From Chloroflexota bacterium (GTDB lineage Bacteria; Chloroflexota; Anaerolineae; Anaerolineales; UBA4823), in the NCBI GenBank assembly GCA_012798185.1, contig JAAZNS010000145.1:1-10680 (forward strand): a stretch of DNA of 10,680 nucleotides, read 5' to 3'. Positions 1 through 6,703 of this stretch are shown piece after piece. Numbering within the stretch: position 1 is the first letter of the stretch; each line of letters opens with the position of its first letter. The notes below the pieces were generated by a model, which worked only from the letters and a program-made list of their open reading frames with translations, made no database searches and had not been told where the DNA came from. A program made the position numbers and the translations under genes.

Positions 1-143
1 AATTCAACCACCATTCGTTCGGTGCCGGCTGATACCAATGAAGAAGCGGTTTTAACCAGCACAGTGCCAGGTTTGGGGGTTGGGATGGGCACTTCAGCGA
101 CATACGTCTCGCCGTTGCTAATATTTTGTAATACTTGTTTCAT
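1..143 (-). CDS. Bi-domain oxidoreductase, N-terminal fragment (runs off the left edge)
   Basis: Only the first 47 codons are present, beginning MKQVLQNISNGETYVAEVPI and continuing through a proline-rich PIPTPKPG stretch to SLVSAGTERMVVE. This opening, with a short beta-strand start and the SAGTER motif, is how the zinc-type alcohol dehydrogenase-like domain begins in proteins that join such a dehydrogenase to a Gfo/Idh/MocA domain. Those proteins are often found near exopolysaccharide or nucleotide-sugar genes. The catalytic and NAD(P)-binding parts lie outside the window, so substrate cannot be judged. The ATG at 143-141 overlaps the TGA of the upstream peptidase gene as ATGA, and a GAGGG ribosome binding site at 150-154 lies six bases before it inside the peptidase gene, so the two are probably translationally coupled. 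A stand-alone zinc dehydrogenase is the main alternative. Confidence 0.75.
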   Translation of the reverse strand, partial: MKQVLQNISNGETYVAEVPIPTPKPGTVLVKTASSLVSAGTERMVVE

Positions 144-1387
144 ACCTTTCCCTCATTTTGTTCGATCAATTCTAAAATGGCTATTATATTGAGCATTGCT
201 TTTGGAATAAATGAACTGGCTAGGACAAATTCTTGATCTTTCCCTGTTGCCGGATCAAGCTCGGAGCAATGAGCATTCTCTCCCGTTGGCCCTAAACCAT
301 CCAGAGTAGGAAAATGTTTCCACAACATGTTGCCATCACTTAAACCCCCGCGCGCTTCGTGAACAACATCTATTGCCAATTTCCTGCCTGCTTTTTGCCA
401 AATGTTGAATAAATAATCCGTGTCTTGATTACGCGGCCAGGGATAGGTTTGCTTTCCCTTAATGATTTTTACTTTACAAGAAAATCCATCCCGGCTATGA
501 ACTTTGGTTTTACTACTCAAAGCCATAATATCATTCACGGCTTTCTCAAAAACCTCAGGCGAGAAGGCGCGCATTTCTACTTCGGCTTCAGCATAATGTG
601 GAACACGATTAACGACAACACCACCATTTACTTTTCCCACATTGAATGTTAATTTTTCATCGTAATCGGTCAGGTCGGCAATTTCTAAAATCGTGTGAGC
701 AATTTGAACAATGGCATTGGCTCCTTTGGCATGGTAATTTCCAGCATGCGCCGATTTCCCTTCCACTACCACATGGAAAGTCACCCTGCCTTTGCGCGAA
801 GTAACAATTTGCATACTCGTCTTGTCTGCTGCGCCTCCTTCAAAAACCAGGCATCCCAAGGTGTTTTTAGGCATCCGCTCAAGGCAAAAACGGGAAAAAT
901 CGTCAGAAAGCGCTTCTTCAGAAGCGTTCAAACAAATGAGCCAGTTTATTTGATTGAATTGCTGCCGAGTTAAATTTTGCATGGCTTGCATGATCATAAA
1001 AATAAGCGCTGTGCCGCCTTTGATATCGACTGACCCTGGGCCATATATTCGATCGCCATCCACCCTCCAAAGAAAATTATGCTTAATTTCCTCATCTTCA
1101 GGAAAAACCGTATCCAGATGAGAAATCATAGCAATCGTAGGTTGATTTTTATGGTACGTTGCAGGATGAGTAAGAAACAAATGCTTCCCGTATCCTACAT
1201 GCAGCGATTGGATAAACTCTGCCGAAAAGCCTAATTTTGAAAATTCCTGGGCGATATATTGACCTAATTTGTTCACACCTTCAGGATTGGCAGTAAAACT
1301 GTTGATTTCTACCATTTTCCGGTGAAAATCAAGATACTCATTTATATGAATGTTGAAAAAGTGCTCGATCTTATTGACCAAATCCAT
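140..1387 (-). CDS. M20 family metallopeptidase (glutamate carboxypeptidase / CPG2-like)
   Basis: This is a cytoplasmic zinc-dependent peptidase or amidohydrolase of family M20, 415 residues, close to the size of Pseudomonas carboxypeptidase G2. The expected residues are all visible: H90 and D92 in SHLDTVFP, the bridging D121 in GPGSVDIKGG, the catalytic base E157 and metal ligand E158 in NASEE, E183 in VFEGG, and H373 near the C-terminus in GPTGENAHCSEL. The lid or dimerisation domain lies around 195-310, with the usual KSAHAG segment at 211-216. There is no signal peptide, so it acts inside the cell, probably hydrolysing an amide or peptide bond near a carboxylate; the exact substrate cannot be read from sequence. 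An AAAGGA ribosome binding site (1401-1406) sits 13 bases before the ATG, which is rather long. The gene diverges from an M29 aminopeptidase and overlaps the following oxidoreductase gene by four bases. Confidence 0.9.
   Translation of the reverse strand: MDLVNKIEHFFNIHINEYLDFHRKMVEINSFTANPEGVNKLGQYIAQEFSKLGFSAEFIQSLHVGYGKHLFLTHPATYHKNQPTIAMISHLDTVFPEDEEIKHNFLWRVDGDRIYGPGSVDIKGGTALIFMIMQAMQNLTRQQFNQINWLICLNASEEALSDDFSRFCLERMPKNTLGCLVFEGGAADKTSMQIVTSRKGRVTFHVVVEGKSAHAGNYHAKGANAIVQIAHTILEIADLTDYDEKLTFNVGKVNGGVVVNRVPHYAEAEVEMRAFSPEVFEKAVNDIMALSSKTKVHSRDGFSCKVKIIKGKQTYPWPRNQDTDYLFNIWQKAGRKLAIDVVHEARGGLSDGNMLWKHFPTLDGLGPTGENAHCSELDPATGKDQEFVLASSFIPKAMLNIIAILELIEQNEGKV
150..154 (-). promoter_or_regulatory. 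Ribosome binding site GAGGG for the bi-domain oxidoreductase
   Basis: Read on the minus strand, GAGGG lies six bases before the ATG and inside the last codons of the M20 peptidase. It supports the ATG at 143-141 as the true start, and it supports coupling through the ATGA overlap. Confidence 0.6.
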
Positions 1388-1413
1388 GATGATTGATTTT
1401 TCCTTTAGAACTT

Positions 1414-1419
1414 ATTATA
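1414..1419 (-). promoter_or_regulatory. Possible -10 box for the M20 peptidase operon
   Basis: On the minus strand these bases read TATAAT, a consensus -10 hexamer. The position 17 bases upstream reads CCAGGT, a poor -35. A start seven bases downstream would leave a leader of only about 20 nt that just includes the ribosome binding site at 1401-1406. It is the best candidate in the divergent gap but is weak. Confidence 0.25.
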
Positions 1420-1443
1420 AATCCGAACCCCAAAAAACCTGGA

Positions 1444-1452
1444 TGATATAAT
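1444..1452 (+). promoter_or_regulatory. Extended -10 promoter for the M29 aminopeptidase
   Basis: The bases read TGATATAAT, an extended -10 (TGn followed by TATAAT). No good -35 is present 16-18 bases upstream, which is tolerable for extended -10 promoters. The predicted leader is about 85 nt. It lies in the 158-nt divergent gap opposite the putative -10 of the M20 gene. Confidence 0.4.
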
Positions 1453-1545
1453 TACACTTACGATAATAATAGAATACCTCGTTGAGTTCATCGATTATCC
1501 CATCTTTTTTTCGTTCCATTTCAATAATCATCAGGAGATATAACC

Positions 1546-2655
1546 ATGTTAGATCTGCGCGCCGAGAAATTCGCTCAAATATTAGTTGACCATTCAACAA
1601 AAATTAAGCCTGGCGACCGCGTTGCGGTTACAGCTGCTTTTGCTGCTGAACCCATTCTGGAATCCTTGTACAAATTAATTTTAGACCGCGGTGGGCACCC
1701 CCATTTATTGATTGATCTGCCCACCCAGGAGGAAATATTCTTCGCCCATGCTGGTGATCTTCAGCTAGATTTTATTCCTGCATTCCATAAAATGGCATTC
1801 GAAGAATTCGATGTGTTAATCAAAGTGCGCACCGAAACGAATACCCGAGCGATGACGCATGTAGATAGCACCCGTCAATCACAGCGCCAACGCGCCCTTG
1901 CGCCACTGCTTGAAGCTCAAATGCGCCGCGGCGCTCAAAAAAGTTTGCGCTGGATGAGCACACAATATCCCACCAACGCTTATGCTATAGAAGCCGATAT
2001 GGGATTTGAAGAATATCAAGATTTTTTCTTCCGCGCTTGTCACGCTGACGAAAATACCCTCGATCCAGTAGCTTACTGGCAGGATATAGAACACCAGCAA
2101 GCAGCAATCGTCCAACGCATCGAAGGACATGATAAGGTTATTCTTCGCGGACCTAATGTAGACCTGACTCTTTCTATCAAAGGACGTACTTTTCGCAATG
2201 CCAGCGGACAGCAAAACCTGCCAGATGGCGAAATATATACTGGCCCAGTTGAAGATTCTGCAAATGGCTGGGTGCGCTATACTTACCCGGCGATGTATCA
2301 GGGCAGGCTGGTGGAAAATATTGAATTAACCTTCGAACAAGGAAAGGTCATCAAAGCGACAGCAACGAAAAATCAAGATTTCTTATTGCGTATGTTGGAT
2401 TCGGATCCCGGGGCTAGATATTTAGGCGAATTTGCTATCGGCACCAATTTCGAAATCGATCGTTTCACGCGTAATATCCTATTCGATGAAAAAATTGGCG
2501 GGTCGTTTCATACTGCGGTAGGCGCAGGGTATCCTGAAACTGGCAGCAAGAATAAAAGCATCATTCATTGGGATATGATTTGTGATATGAGGCAAGACGC
2601 GGAAATGCTGATTGACGGAGATGTGGTGTATCGGAATGGACAATTTTTAATTTAA
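1546..2655 (+). CDS. M29 family aminopeptidase (thermophilic aminopeptidase / AmpS type)
   Basis: The 369-residue product is a cytoplasmic two-metal aminopeptidase that removes N-terminal residues from peptides. The metal ligands and catalytic tyrosine of family M29 are all recognisable with family spacing: E229 in LPDGEIYTGP, E295 in YLGEFAIG, H322 in GGSFHTAVG, Y329 seven residues later, and the H341-x-D343 pair in HWDMICDM. The N-terminal half (about 1-190) carries the alpha/beta substrate domain with the usual LRAEKFAQILVDHS opening. At 369 residues it is shorter than the roughly 410-residue Thermus and Staphylococcus enzymes, but the short form occurs in other bacteria and archaea. The start is supported by AGGAG at 1533-1537, eight bases before the ATG. 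It is transcribed away from the M20 peptidase. No signal peptide is seen. Metal preference and substrate range cannot be told from sequence. Confidence 0.92.
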   Translation: MLDLRAEKFAQILVDHSTKIKPGDRVAVTAAFAAEPILESLYKLILDRGGHPHLLIDLPTQEEIFFAHAGDLQLDFIPAFHKMAFEEFDVLIKVRTETNTRAMTHVDSTRQSQRQRALAPLLEAQMRRGAQKSLRWMSTQYPTNAYAIEADMGFEEYQDFFFRACHADENTLDPVAYWQDIEHQQAAIVQRIEGHDKVILRGPNVDLTLSIKGRTFRNASGQQNLPDGEIYTGPVEDSANGWVRYTYPAMYQGRLVENIELTFEQGKVIKATATKNQDFLLRMLDSDPGARYLGEFAIGTNFEIDRFTRNILFDEKIGGSFHTAVGAGYPETGSKNKSIIHWDMICDMRQDAEMLIDGDVVYRNGQFLI

Positions 2656-2877
2656 TTATCTCATCAAGAAATGATGTAATCCATGATATTTTTTGTATAA
2701 ATAATATGGGATAACATTCAGCTTGATTCTAAAAAAAAGAAATAGCCAGTGATAAAGGTTTCGAATAAATATTATCCCGGTTTGATTTCCGATTTTTATT
2801 CTGTAAGATAATTTTTCCAAAAAACCACAATGACGAGTTCGAAGTTCCAAATATTTATACATTATTTATACAATTTC

Positions 2878-2905
2878 TTGACATTATAGATATAATTAGT
2901 ATAAT
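2878..2905 (+). promoter_or_regulatory. Near-consensus sigma-70-type promoter for the ABC exporter operon
   Basis: A perfect TTGACA (2878-2883) and a perfect TATAAT (2900-2905) are separated by 16 bases. Transcription would start near 2912, giving a leader of about 38 nt that includes GGAGA (2939-2943), six bases before the ATG of the permease. Two more TATAAT hexamers at 2891-2896 and 2914-2919 lack a correctly spaced -35. A promoter this strong in front of an exporter, overlapped by a palindrome, fits one that is normally repressed. Confidence 0.8.
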
Positions 2906-2915
2906 TATATCTATA
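2885..2915. promoter_or_regulatory. Perfect 14-bp inverted repeat across the promoter, probable operator
   Basis: The left arm TATAGATATAATTA (2885-2898) and right arm TAATTATATCTATA (2902-2915) are exact reverse complements around a 3-nt centre GTA. The repeat covers most of the spacer, the whole -10 and the expected transcription start. Because the start would be near 2912, the transcript would lack the left arm, so the repeat should act as DNA rather than as an RNA hairpin. A bound dimer there would block RNA polymerase. Size and AT-richness fit operators of MarR- or TetR-like regulators, but the family cannot be decided from the site, and no regulator gene lies beside it. Confidence 0.7.
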
Positions 2916-2949
2916 TAATATTCAGAAATAAATATAACGGAGAACTTTA

Positions 2950-4098
2950 ATGGCTTTTTATTTAGCGTCTAGAGAGATTTGGAGAAACAAAGGACGTTTT
3001 TTTCTGTTCAGTTTAGTGATCGCTTTAATCACCATCCTGGTACTGTTCATTGCTGCCCTGGCACAGGGATTGGCGCAAGCCAATAAAGAATATATCGAAA
3101 AGCTCAATGCTGAGTTAATTGTCTTTCAGGAAAAAGTAGAGTTATCGACGACCACCAGCCGGGTAGGTTTGGATAAACTAAACAACTTACGTCGCATCCC
3201 AGGTGTGGCGGATGTTGGCGCAATCGGTTTCAGTTCTGCTTCACTGGAATTTTCCAACCAGCAGAACTCGCTAGATGTCGCCTTGATTGGCGTACAGCCA
3301 GGGAAACCGGGGATGCCTCCCGTATTTAGCGGTAATTCCATTCGATCAAACAGAGGCTATCAAGCCGTCATCGACGGTGCCATTGCTTCTCGCAATGGGG
3401 TTAGAGTTGGCGATAAAATCACCATCAAAACAATCGTAGGGTCAGAAGATAAATTCTACCAACTCGATGTTGTTGGCATCACCGATGGACGCCAATATTT
3501 CTATCAACCATCCATCTTTGTACCATTCGAAACCTGGGATAAAATCCGCCCACAAGCAGCCGAAGGACAAGGGCAATCCAACTTAGTTGCCAATGTATTA
3601 GCAGTCAAATTGACCAATCCGCAAGATTTGAAAATCATGGCAGCGACAATCGAAAGTCAGGTTAGCGGTGTGGAAGTGGTTGACCGTAAAACTGCTTACG
3701 AATCTTCACCAGGTTATTCAGCCCAACAAAGCACCTTGAATACACAGCAGGGTTTCACCCTGCTGATCGGCATTCTGGTAATCGGCGGATTTTTCCAAAT
3801 TCAAACACTACAAAAAGTGCCTCAAATCGGGGTACTGAAAGCTATCGGAACAGGCAATTTAATCGTTGCATATACGGTAATCCTGCAAATCATCCTGGTC
3901 ACTATCATTGGTGTTGCTATTGGGAGTATCAGCACAATCCTGCTCACTCTGGCATTACCTGGCGGCATTCCCATCATGCTCACCGGAAATACCACTATTC
4001 TTACCATTTTCACCCTATTGATGATTGGACCGCTCGGCGGGCTGGTTTCAGTACGTCTGGCGCTCAAGGTTGAACCGCTCACTGCACTAGGAATGTAA
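2950..4098 (+). CDS. ABC transporter permease, FtsX/MacB-LolC type
   Basis: The 382-residue membrane protein has the four-helix plan of the MacB/FtsX/LolC superfamily: TM1 at about 17-40, a large extracytoplasmic domain (about 45-260) with the MacB-PCD-like segment VIDGAIASRNGVRVGDKITI at 140-159, then TM2 (about 266-284), TM3 (about 305-335) and TM4 (about 346-368). The cytoplasmic loop after TM2 carries the family signature QKVPQIGVLKAIGTG, which contacts the ATPase, and the C-terminus ends VEPLTALGM as many members do. Such proteins do not form a classic channel; they couple ATP use in the cytosol to movements of the outer domain (mechanotransmission) and drive efflux of peptides, antibiotics or lipids. 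The start follows GGAGA at 2939-2943. The gene is first in a two-gene unit with the ATPase 13 bases downstream, under a promoter with a palindrome. Substrate is unknown. Confidence 0.88.
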   Translation: MAFYLASREIWRNKGRFFLFSLVIALITILVLFIAALAQGLAQANKEYIEKLNAELIVFQEKVELSTTTSRVGLDKLNNLRRIPGVADVGAIGFSSASLEFSNQQNSLDVALIGVQPGKPGMPPVFSGNSIRSNRGYQAVIDGAIASRNGVRVGDKITIKTIVGSEDKFYQLDVVGITDGRQYFYQPSIFVPFETWDKIRPQAAEGQGQSNLVANVLAVKLTNPQDLKIMAATIESQVSGVEVVDRKTAYESSPGYSAQQSTLNTQQGFTLLIGILVIGGFFQIQTLQKVPQIGVLKAIGTGNLIVAYTVILQIILVTIIGVAIGSISTILLTLALPGGIPIMLTGNTTILTIFTLLMIGPLGGLVSVRLALKVEPLTALGM

Positions 4099-4111
4099 TT
4101 GCGAGGATATT

Positions 4112-4933
4112 ATGGAGCCCATTTTAGTAACAGACGCTGTAACAAAAATCTATGAAACAGGCAACTTGAAGGTGAAAGCAGTCGATCAAGTTTCACTAGA
4201 AATCTATCCAGGTGAGTTTGTTGCCTTGGTAGGACCTTCCGGGTCGGGTAAAACGACCATGCTGGCAATGCTGGCAGGACTTTTAAACGCCACCCAGGGC
4301 ACTATCCGCATCGATAGCCACGAATTGGGTAAGTTGAGCGAAAAAGAGAAAACCCGTTTTCGGCGTGAAAAAATCGGCTTTACTTTCCAAGCCAATAATC
4401 TGATTCCTTATCTGACTGCCTTGGAAAACGTCGAGCTGATGCTGCGCTTGAACAGCACCAATAGTAAATATTGCCGGGAAGAAGCCATTAAATTACTTGG
4501 CAGGCTGGGTTTATCCGACCGCTTGAATAACCTACCCAAACAGCTTTCTGGCGGGCAGCAGCAGCGTGTCGCTATCGCCCGCGCCCTGATTCACGATCCC
4601 AGCCTGGTGCTGGCAGACGAACCTACCGCCGCCCTGGATACCGAGCGAGCATTTCAGGTGGTACAGATATTCTCCGAACTAATCCACGAACAAAAACGCG
4701 CTGGGATCATGGTCACTCACGATATGCGCATGACCCAGTATGTAGACCGAGTTATTCAGATGGTAGATGGCAAAATCTATAAAATTATCAATGATCGAGC
4801 AGAGATCGATGCACTAGCAGCAGGCGGCAGGTATGAAGCAGAAAATACTACGAAAAAGGGGGAAATCTTTGAGATGAAGGAAAATCAAGTGATGACATTG
4901 AATAATGGGTTATTAGCAGGAGCAGGGGATTAA
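4112..4933 (+). CDS. ABC transporter ATP-binding protein, MacB/LolD family
   Basis: This is the 273-residue cytoplasmic ATPase of the exporter. The motifs appear in order: Walker A GPSGSGKTT at 41-49, Q-loop Q93 in TFQANNLIPY, signature LSGGQQQR at 145-152, Walker B LVLADEPT at 165-172 with catalytic E170, D-loop AALD at 173-176 and switch H203 in VTHDM. The short spacing and the FQANNLIPYLTALENV segment are typical of the LolD/MacB branch that pairs with FtsX-fold permeases. AGGA at 4104-4107 precedes the ATG by four bases, 13 bases after the permease stop. The domain proper ends at about residue 237 (IDALAAGGR); a hydrophilic tail of some 36 residues follows that I do not recognise and that may be a non-essential extension. 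No membrane-fusion protein gene follows, so either this is a two-component exporter or the adaptor lies elsewhere. Confidence 0.92.
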   Translation: MEPILVTDAVTKIYETGNLKVKAVDQVSLEIYPGEFVALVGPSGSGKTTMLAMLAGLLNATQGTIRIDSHELGKLSEKEKTRFRREKIGFTFQANNLIPYLTALENVELMLRLNSTNSKYCREEAIKLLGRLGLSDRLNNLPKQLSGGQQQRVAIARALIHDPSLVLADEPTAALDTERAFQVVQIFSELIHEQKRAGIMVTHDMRMTQYVDRVIQMVDGKIYKIINDRAEIDALAAGGRYEAENTTKKGEIFEMKENQVMTLNNGLLAGAGD

Positions 4934-4993
4934 GCAGGTGGATACAATGAAAAAATTGATTTCTTAAATTTTTCAACCGAGCAGCTACATTTC

Positions 4994-5002
4994 TGGTATA
5001 AA
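4994..5002 (+). promoter_or_regulatory. Extended -10 promoter candidate for the sulfatase
   Basis: The bases read TGGTATAAA, a TGn extension with a near-consensus -10. No good -35 is seen at the usual distance; TTCAAC at 4972-4977 is 19 bases away. The leader would be about 40 nt. Read-through from the ABC operon is the alternative. Confidence 0.35.
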
Positions 5003-5047
5003 TCATGATATTTAATTTAATACACTGCTTCAATCGAGAACCATTTC

Positions 5048-5935
5048 ATGCCCAACAAAGCACATCGGCTAGTTATTTCCATTACCATTTTTTATGCTCT
5101 CATTGGTTGCCAAACTCAGCCTCGAAAGCTAAACACTCCCACTCCAACCCCTAATTTACCGGATAACCGTCCGAATATCATCCTGATCCTTACTGACGAT
5201 TTGGATACCTATGCCATGCCCTATATGCCAATGGTGAAAAAGTATCTTGCTAGTCATGGCGTACAGATGAACAATTATTTTATTAATGTACCGCAATGTT
5301 GCCCTTCCCGGACAACGACACTGACAGGATTATATGCCCATAACAGTGGCGTATGGACTAACGGCGGGAAAAACCATGGCGGTTTTCACTACTTTCAGAA
5401 AATGGGGCTGGAACAAAAGACCGTTGCTGTTGCCTTGCATAAATCCGGATATAGGACTGGGTTGATGGGCAAGTATCTCAACGGTTTCCCTAAAACAGTA
5501 CGAAAGCTCTATATACCGGAAGGCTGGGATGAATGGGTGGTCCCGGTTGTTGGCGATCCTTATACGAATTATAATTACAAACTCAACGATAATGGGGAGA
5601 TCAAATCTTACGCCGATCAACCAGACGATTATTTAACCGATGTTCTGTGCAAACGTGCTGTGGAATTTATTGAGCGCAGTTCTGTTTCCGAAGATCCATT
5701 TTTCTTATTTCTAGCACCCTATTCACCGCATGAACCAACCATCCCTGCACCGCGCCATCTCTCATTATTCCAGGATTTAAAAAATCCAATCGTTCCTTCA
5801 TTCGATGAGGAGGATGTAAGCGATAAACCTCAATTCGTGCGCCATTCGCCCCGCCTGACACCATTTTTTATCAAAATTATGACGAGGTATTTCAGCTGCG
5901 CATTCGCATGCTGCAATCGGTGGATGAGATGGTAG
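5048..5935 (+). CDS. Sulfatase lipoprotein, N-terminal part (frame broken near 5864)
   Basis: This encodes the catalytic half of a type I (formylglycine) sulfatase. It opens with a hydrophobic stretch and lipobox LIGC ending at C21, then a Thr/Pro-rich linker (30-38), so the enzyme should be anchored outside the membrane. Metal ligands D50-D51 in ILTDDLD are followed by C85-P-S-R88 in QCCPSRTTTLTG, the site where C85 is oxidised to formylglycine. K142 in LMGKYLNG and H228 in YSPHEP complete this half of the active site. The pattern resembles N-acetylglucosamine-6-sulfatase-like enzymes, but the substrate is unproven. Homology holds to about F274 (SDKPQFVRHSPRLTPFF); the last 21 residues (IKIMTRYFSCAF and on) do not look like sulfatase and result from reading past a frameshift. 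The start has only a weak GAGAA site upstream but fits the signal peptide. Confidence 0.85.
   Translation: MPNKAHRLVISITIFYALIGCQTQPRKLNTPTPTPNLPDNRPNIILILTDDLDTYAMPYMPMVKKYLASHGVQMNNYFINVPQCCPSRTTTLTGLYAHNSGVWTNGGKNHGGFHYFQKMGLEQKTVAVALHKSGYRTGLMGKYLNGFPKTVRKLYIPEGWDEWVVPVVGDPYTNYNYKLNDNGEIKSYADQPDDYLTDVLCKRAVEFIERSSVSEDPFFLFLAPYSPHEPTIPAPRHLSLFQDLKNPIVPSFDEEDVSDKPQFVRHSPRLTPFFIKIMTRYFSCAFACCNRWMRW
5864..5869 (+). other. Frameshift site in a run of six Ts within the sulfatase
   Basis: Upstream, sulfatase-like sequence is read in one frame (TCG CCC CGC CTG ACA CCA TTT TTT). Downstream, it continues one base earlier as TAT CAA AAT TAT GAC GAG GTA. A seventh T would restore TPFFYQNYDEVFQLRIRMLQ without a gap. 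The simplest readings are a sequencing or assembly error in the homopolymer or a true one-base loss. Slippage of the Phe tRNA by -1 on the T run is possible in principle, but no stimulatory hairpin is evident. Confidence 0.8.
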
Positions 5936-6600
5936 AAGCTATCATGAACTCCCTTGAAGAAACGGGGGAATTGGATAATACGTACATTTTCTTTACCTCG
6001 GAAAACGGCATTCACATGGGACAACATCGATTGAAACGCGGTAAATTATCTGCTTATGAGGAGGATGTAAGAGTGCCTATGATCATCCGCGGACCGGGGG
6101 TGAGCGCTGGATACCGTGTGGATCAGATCGCTGGCAATGTCGATCTCGCCGCTACTTTTGCAGATATTGGCCAGGTGATGATGCCAAACGAGTCAGACGG
6201 GCATTCTTTATTGCCTTTACTCGATAAAAATCACCCTGTTGAAAATTGGCGTCAGGTCTATTTATTAGAACGATGGCCTCTTAGCTGGAATGATAACGAC
6301 GCTTCGAACGAGCAAGGTGAAGGCATTTTAGAACCACCAGATCCAAATGAAATTTCAGACCAAACCGGTAAGGTCATTCCTATTCCCGCTTTCAAAGGTA
6401 TTCGAACTTTGGATTACGCGTTTATAAAGTATGATACAGGGGAAATCGAATTATACGATATGATAAATGACCCCTACCAATTGGACAATCTATATCCCAA
6501 CGCTGATCCGTTATTGATAAATTCTCTTACCAACTTACTCGATAAAATGGCTAGCTGCCAGGGAAATGAGTGTTGGATAACGTCCATTTCCAATCCATAA
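5908..6600 (+). CDS. Sulfatase, C-terminal part (second frame)
   Basis: This 230-residue open frame continues the sulfatase. Homologous sequence actually begins before its ATG, at about 5869 (YQNYDEVFQLRIR), and no ribosome binding site precedes 5908, so it is not an independent gene. In the rejoined protein of about 517 residues it supplies the second metal-binding motif TSENGIHMGQHRL (E319, N320, H327), lysines at 330 and 333 and the usual YEEDVRVPMIIRGPG segment, then the C-terminal subdomain that ends with family-like text ELYDMINDPYQLDNLY (start about 6449). The motif is normally S-D-N-G; here the aspartate ligand is glutamate. The gene ends 103 bases before the convergent cydDC stop. 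Either the split is a sequence error and the enzyme is whole, or this is a decaying gene whose first half ends just before the second set of active-site residues. Confidence 0.8.
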   Translation: MLQSVDEMVEAIMNSLEETGELDNTYIFFTSENGIHMGQHRLKRGKLSAYEEDVRVPMIIRGPGVSAGYRVDQIAGNVDLAATFADIGQVMMPNESDGHSLLPLLDKNHPVENWRQVYLLERWPLSWNDNDASNEQGEGILEPPDPNEISDQTGKVIPIPAFKGIRTLDYAFIKYDTGEIELYDMINDPYQLDNLYPNADPLLINSLTNLLDKMASCQGNECWITSISNP

Positions 6601-6703
6601 CTCTTAAAAAAAAATACCCACAAAATCTGACACTACTTCGCTTTACCATATTTCACCACTCTCGATTATCTATTCCCTGGTTTATCCCCTCTTTTTCATC
6701 CTC

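Larger units (their letters stand above)
2656..2949 (+). other. AT-rich intergenic region upstream of the ABC exporter
   Basis: This 294-nt gap is markedly AT-rich compared with its flanking genes. Its last 75 bases hold the promoter and palindrome described separately. In the first 220 bases I see no convincing gene, RNA or terminator. A 5-bp stem (CATCA/TGATG) at about 2663-2677 is followed only after some distance by a short T run, which is too weak to call as a terminator. Confidence 0.5.

Noticed and set aside
425..973. Plus-strand open frames within the M20 gene
   Set aside because: They lie opposite a gene with complete family motifs and have no recognisable content; shadows of the real frame.
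1879..2214. Minus-strand 111-residue open frame inside the M29 gene
   Set aside because: It is antisense to an aminopeptidase with all catalytic residues and shows no family features.
2662..2695. Possible terminator after the M29 gene (CATCA/TGATG stem followed later by a short T run)
   Set aside because: The stem is only 5 bp of mostly A/T pairs and the T run lies more than ten bases beyond it.
2885..2915. RNA hairpin or riboswitch role for the palindrome
   Set aside because: The expected transcription start near 2912 leaves the left arm untranscribed, and the fold would be almost wholly A-U.
5864..5869. Firm call of programmed -1 ribosomal frameshifting
   Set aside because: The T6 run lacks a full X XXY YYZ slippery heptamer in the zero frame and no stimulatory structure or internal ribosome binding site is evident; a homopolymer error is simpler.
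5908..6600. Independent gene starting at the ATG at 5908
   Set aside because: No ribosome binding site precedes it, and sulfatase-like sequence in this frame begins upstream of the ATG, so it is the second half of a split gene.
6562..6614. GGAAATG/CATTTCC hairpin (6562-6568 with 6585-6591) followed by a run of A, as a terminator
   Set aside because: For the plus strand the tract is A, not T; for the minus strand the T tract would precede the hairpin. It also lies in the sulfatase coding end. No other convincing terminator is visible in the 103-nt convergent gap.
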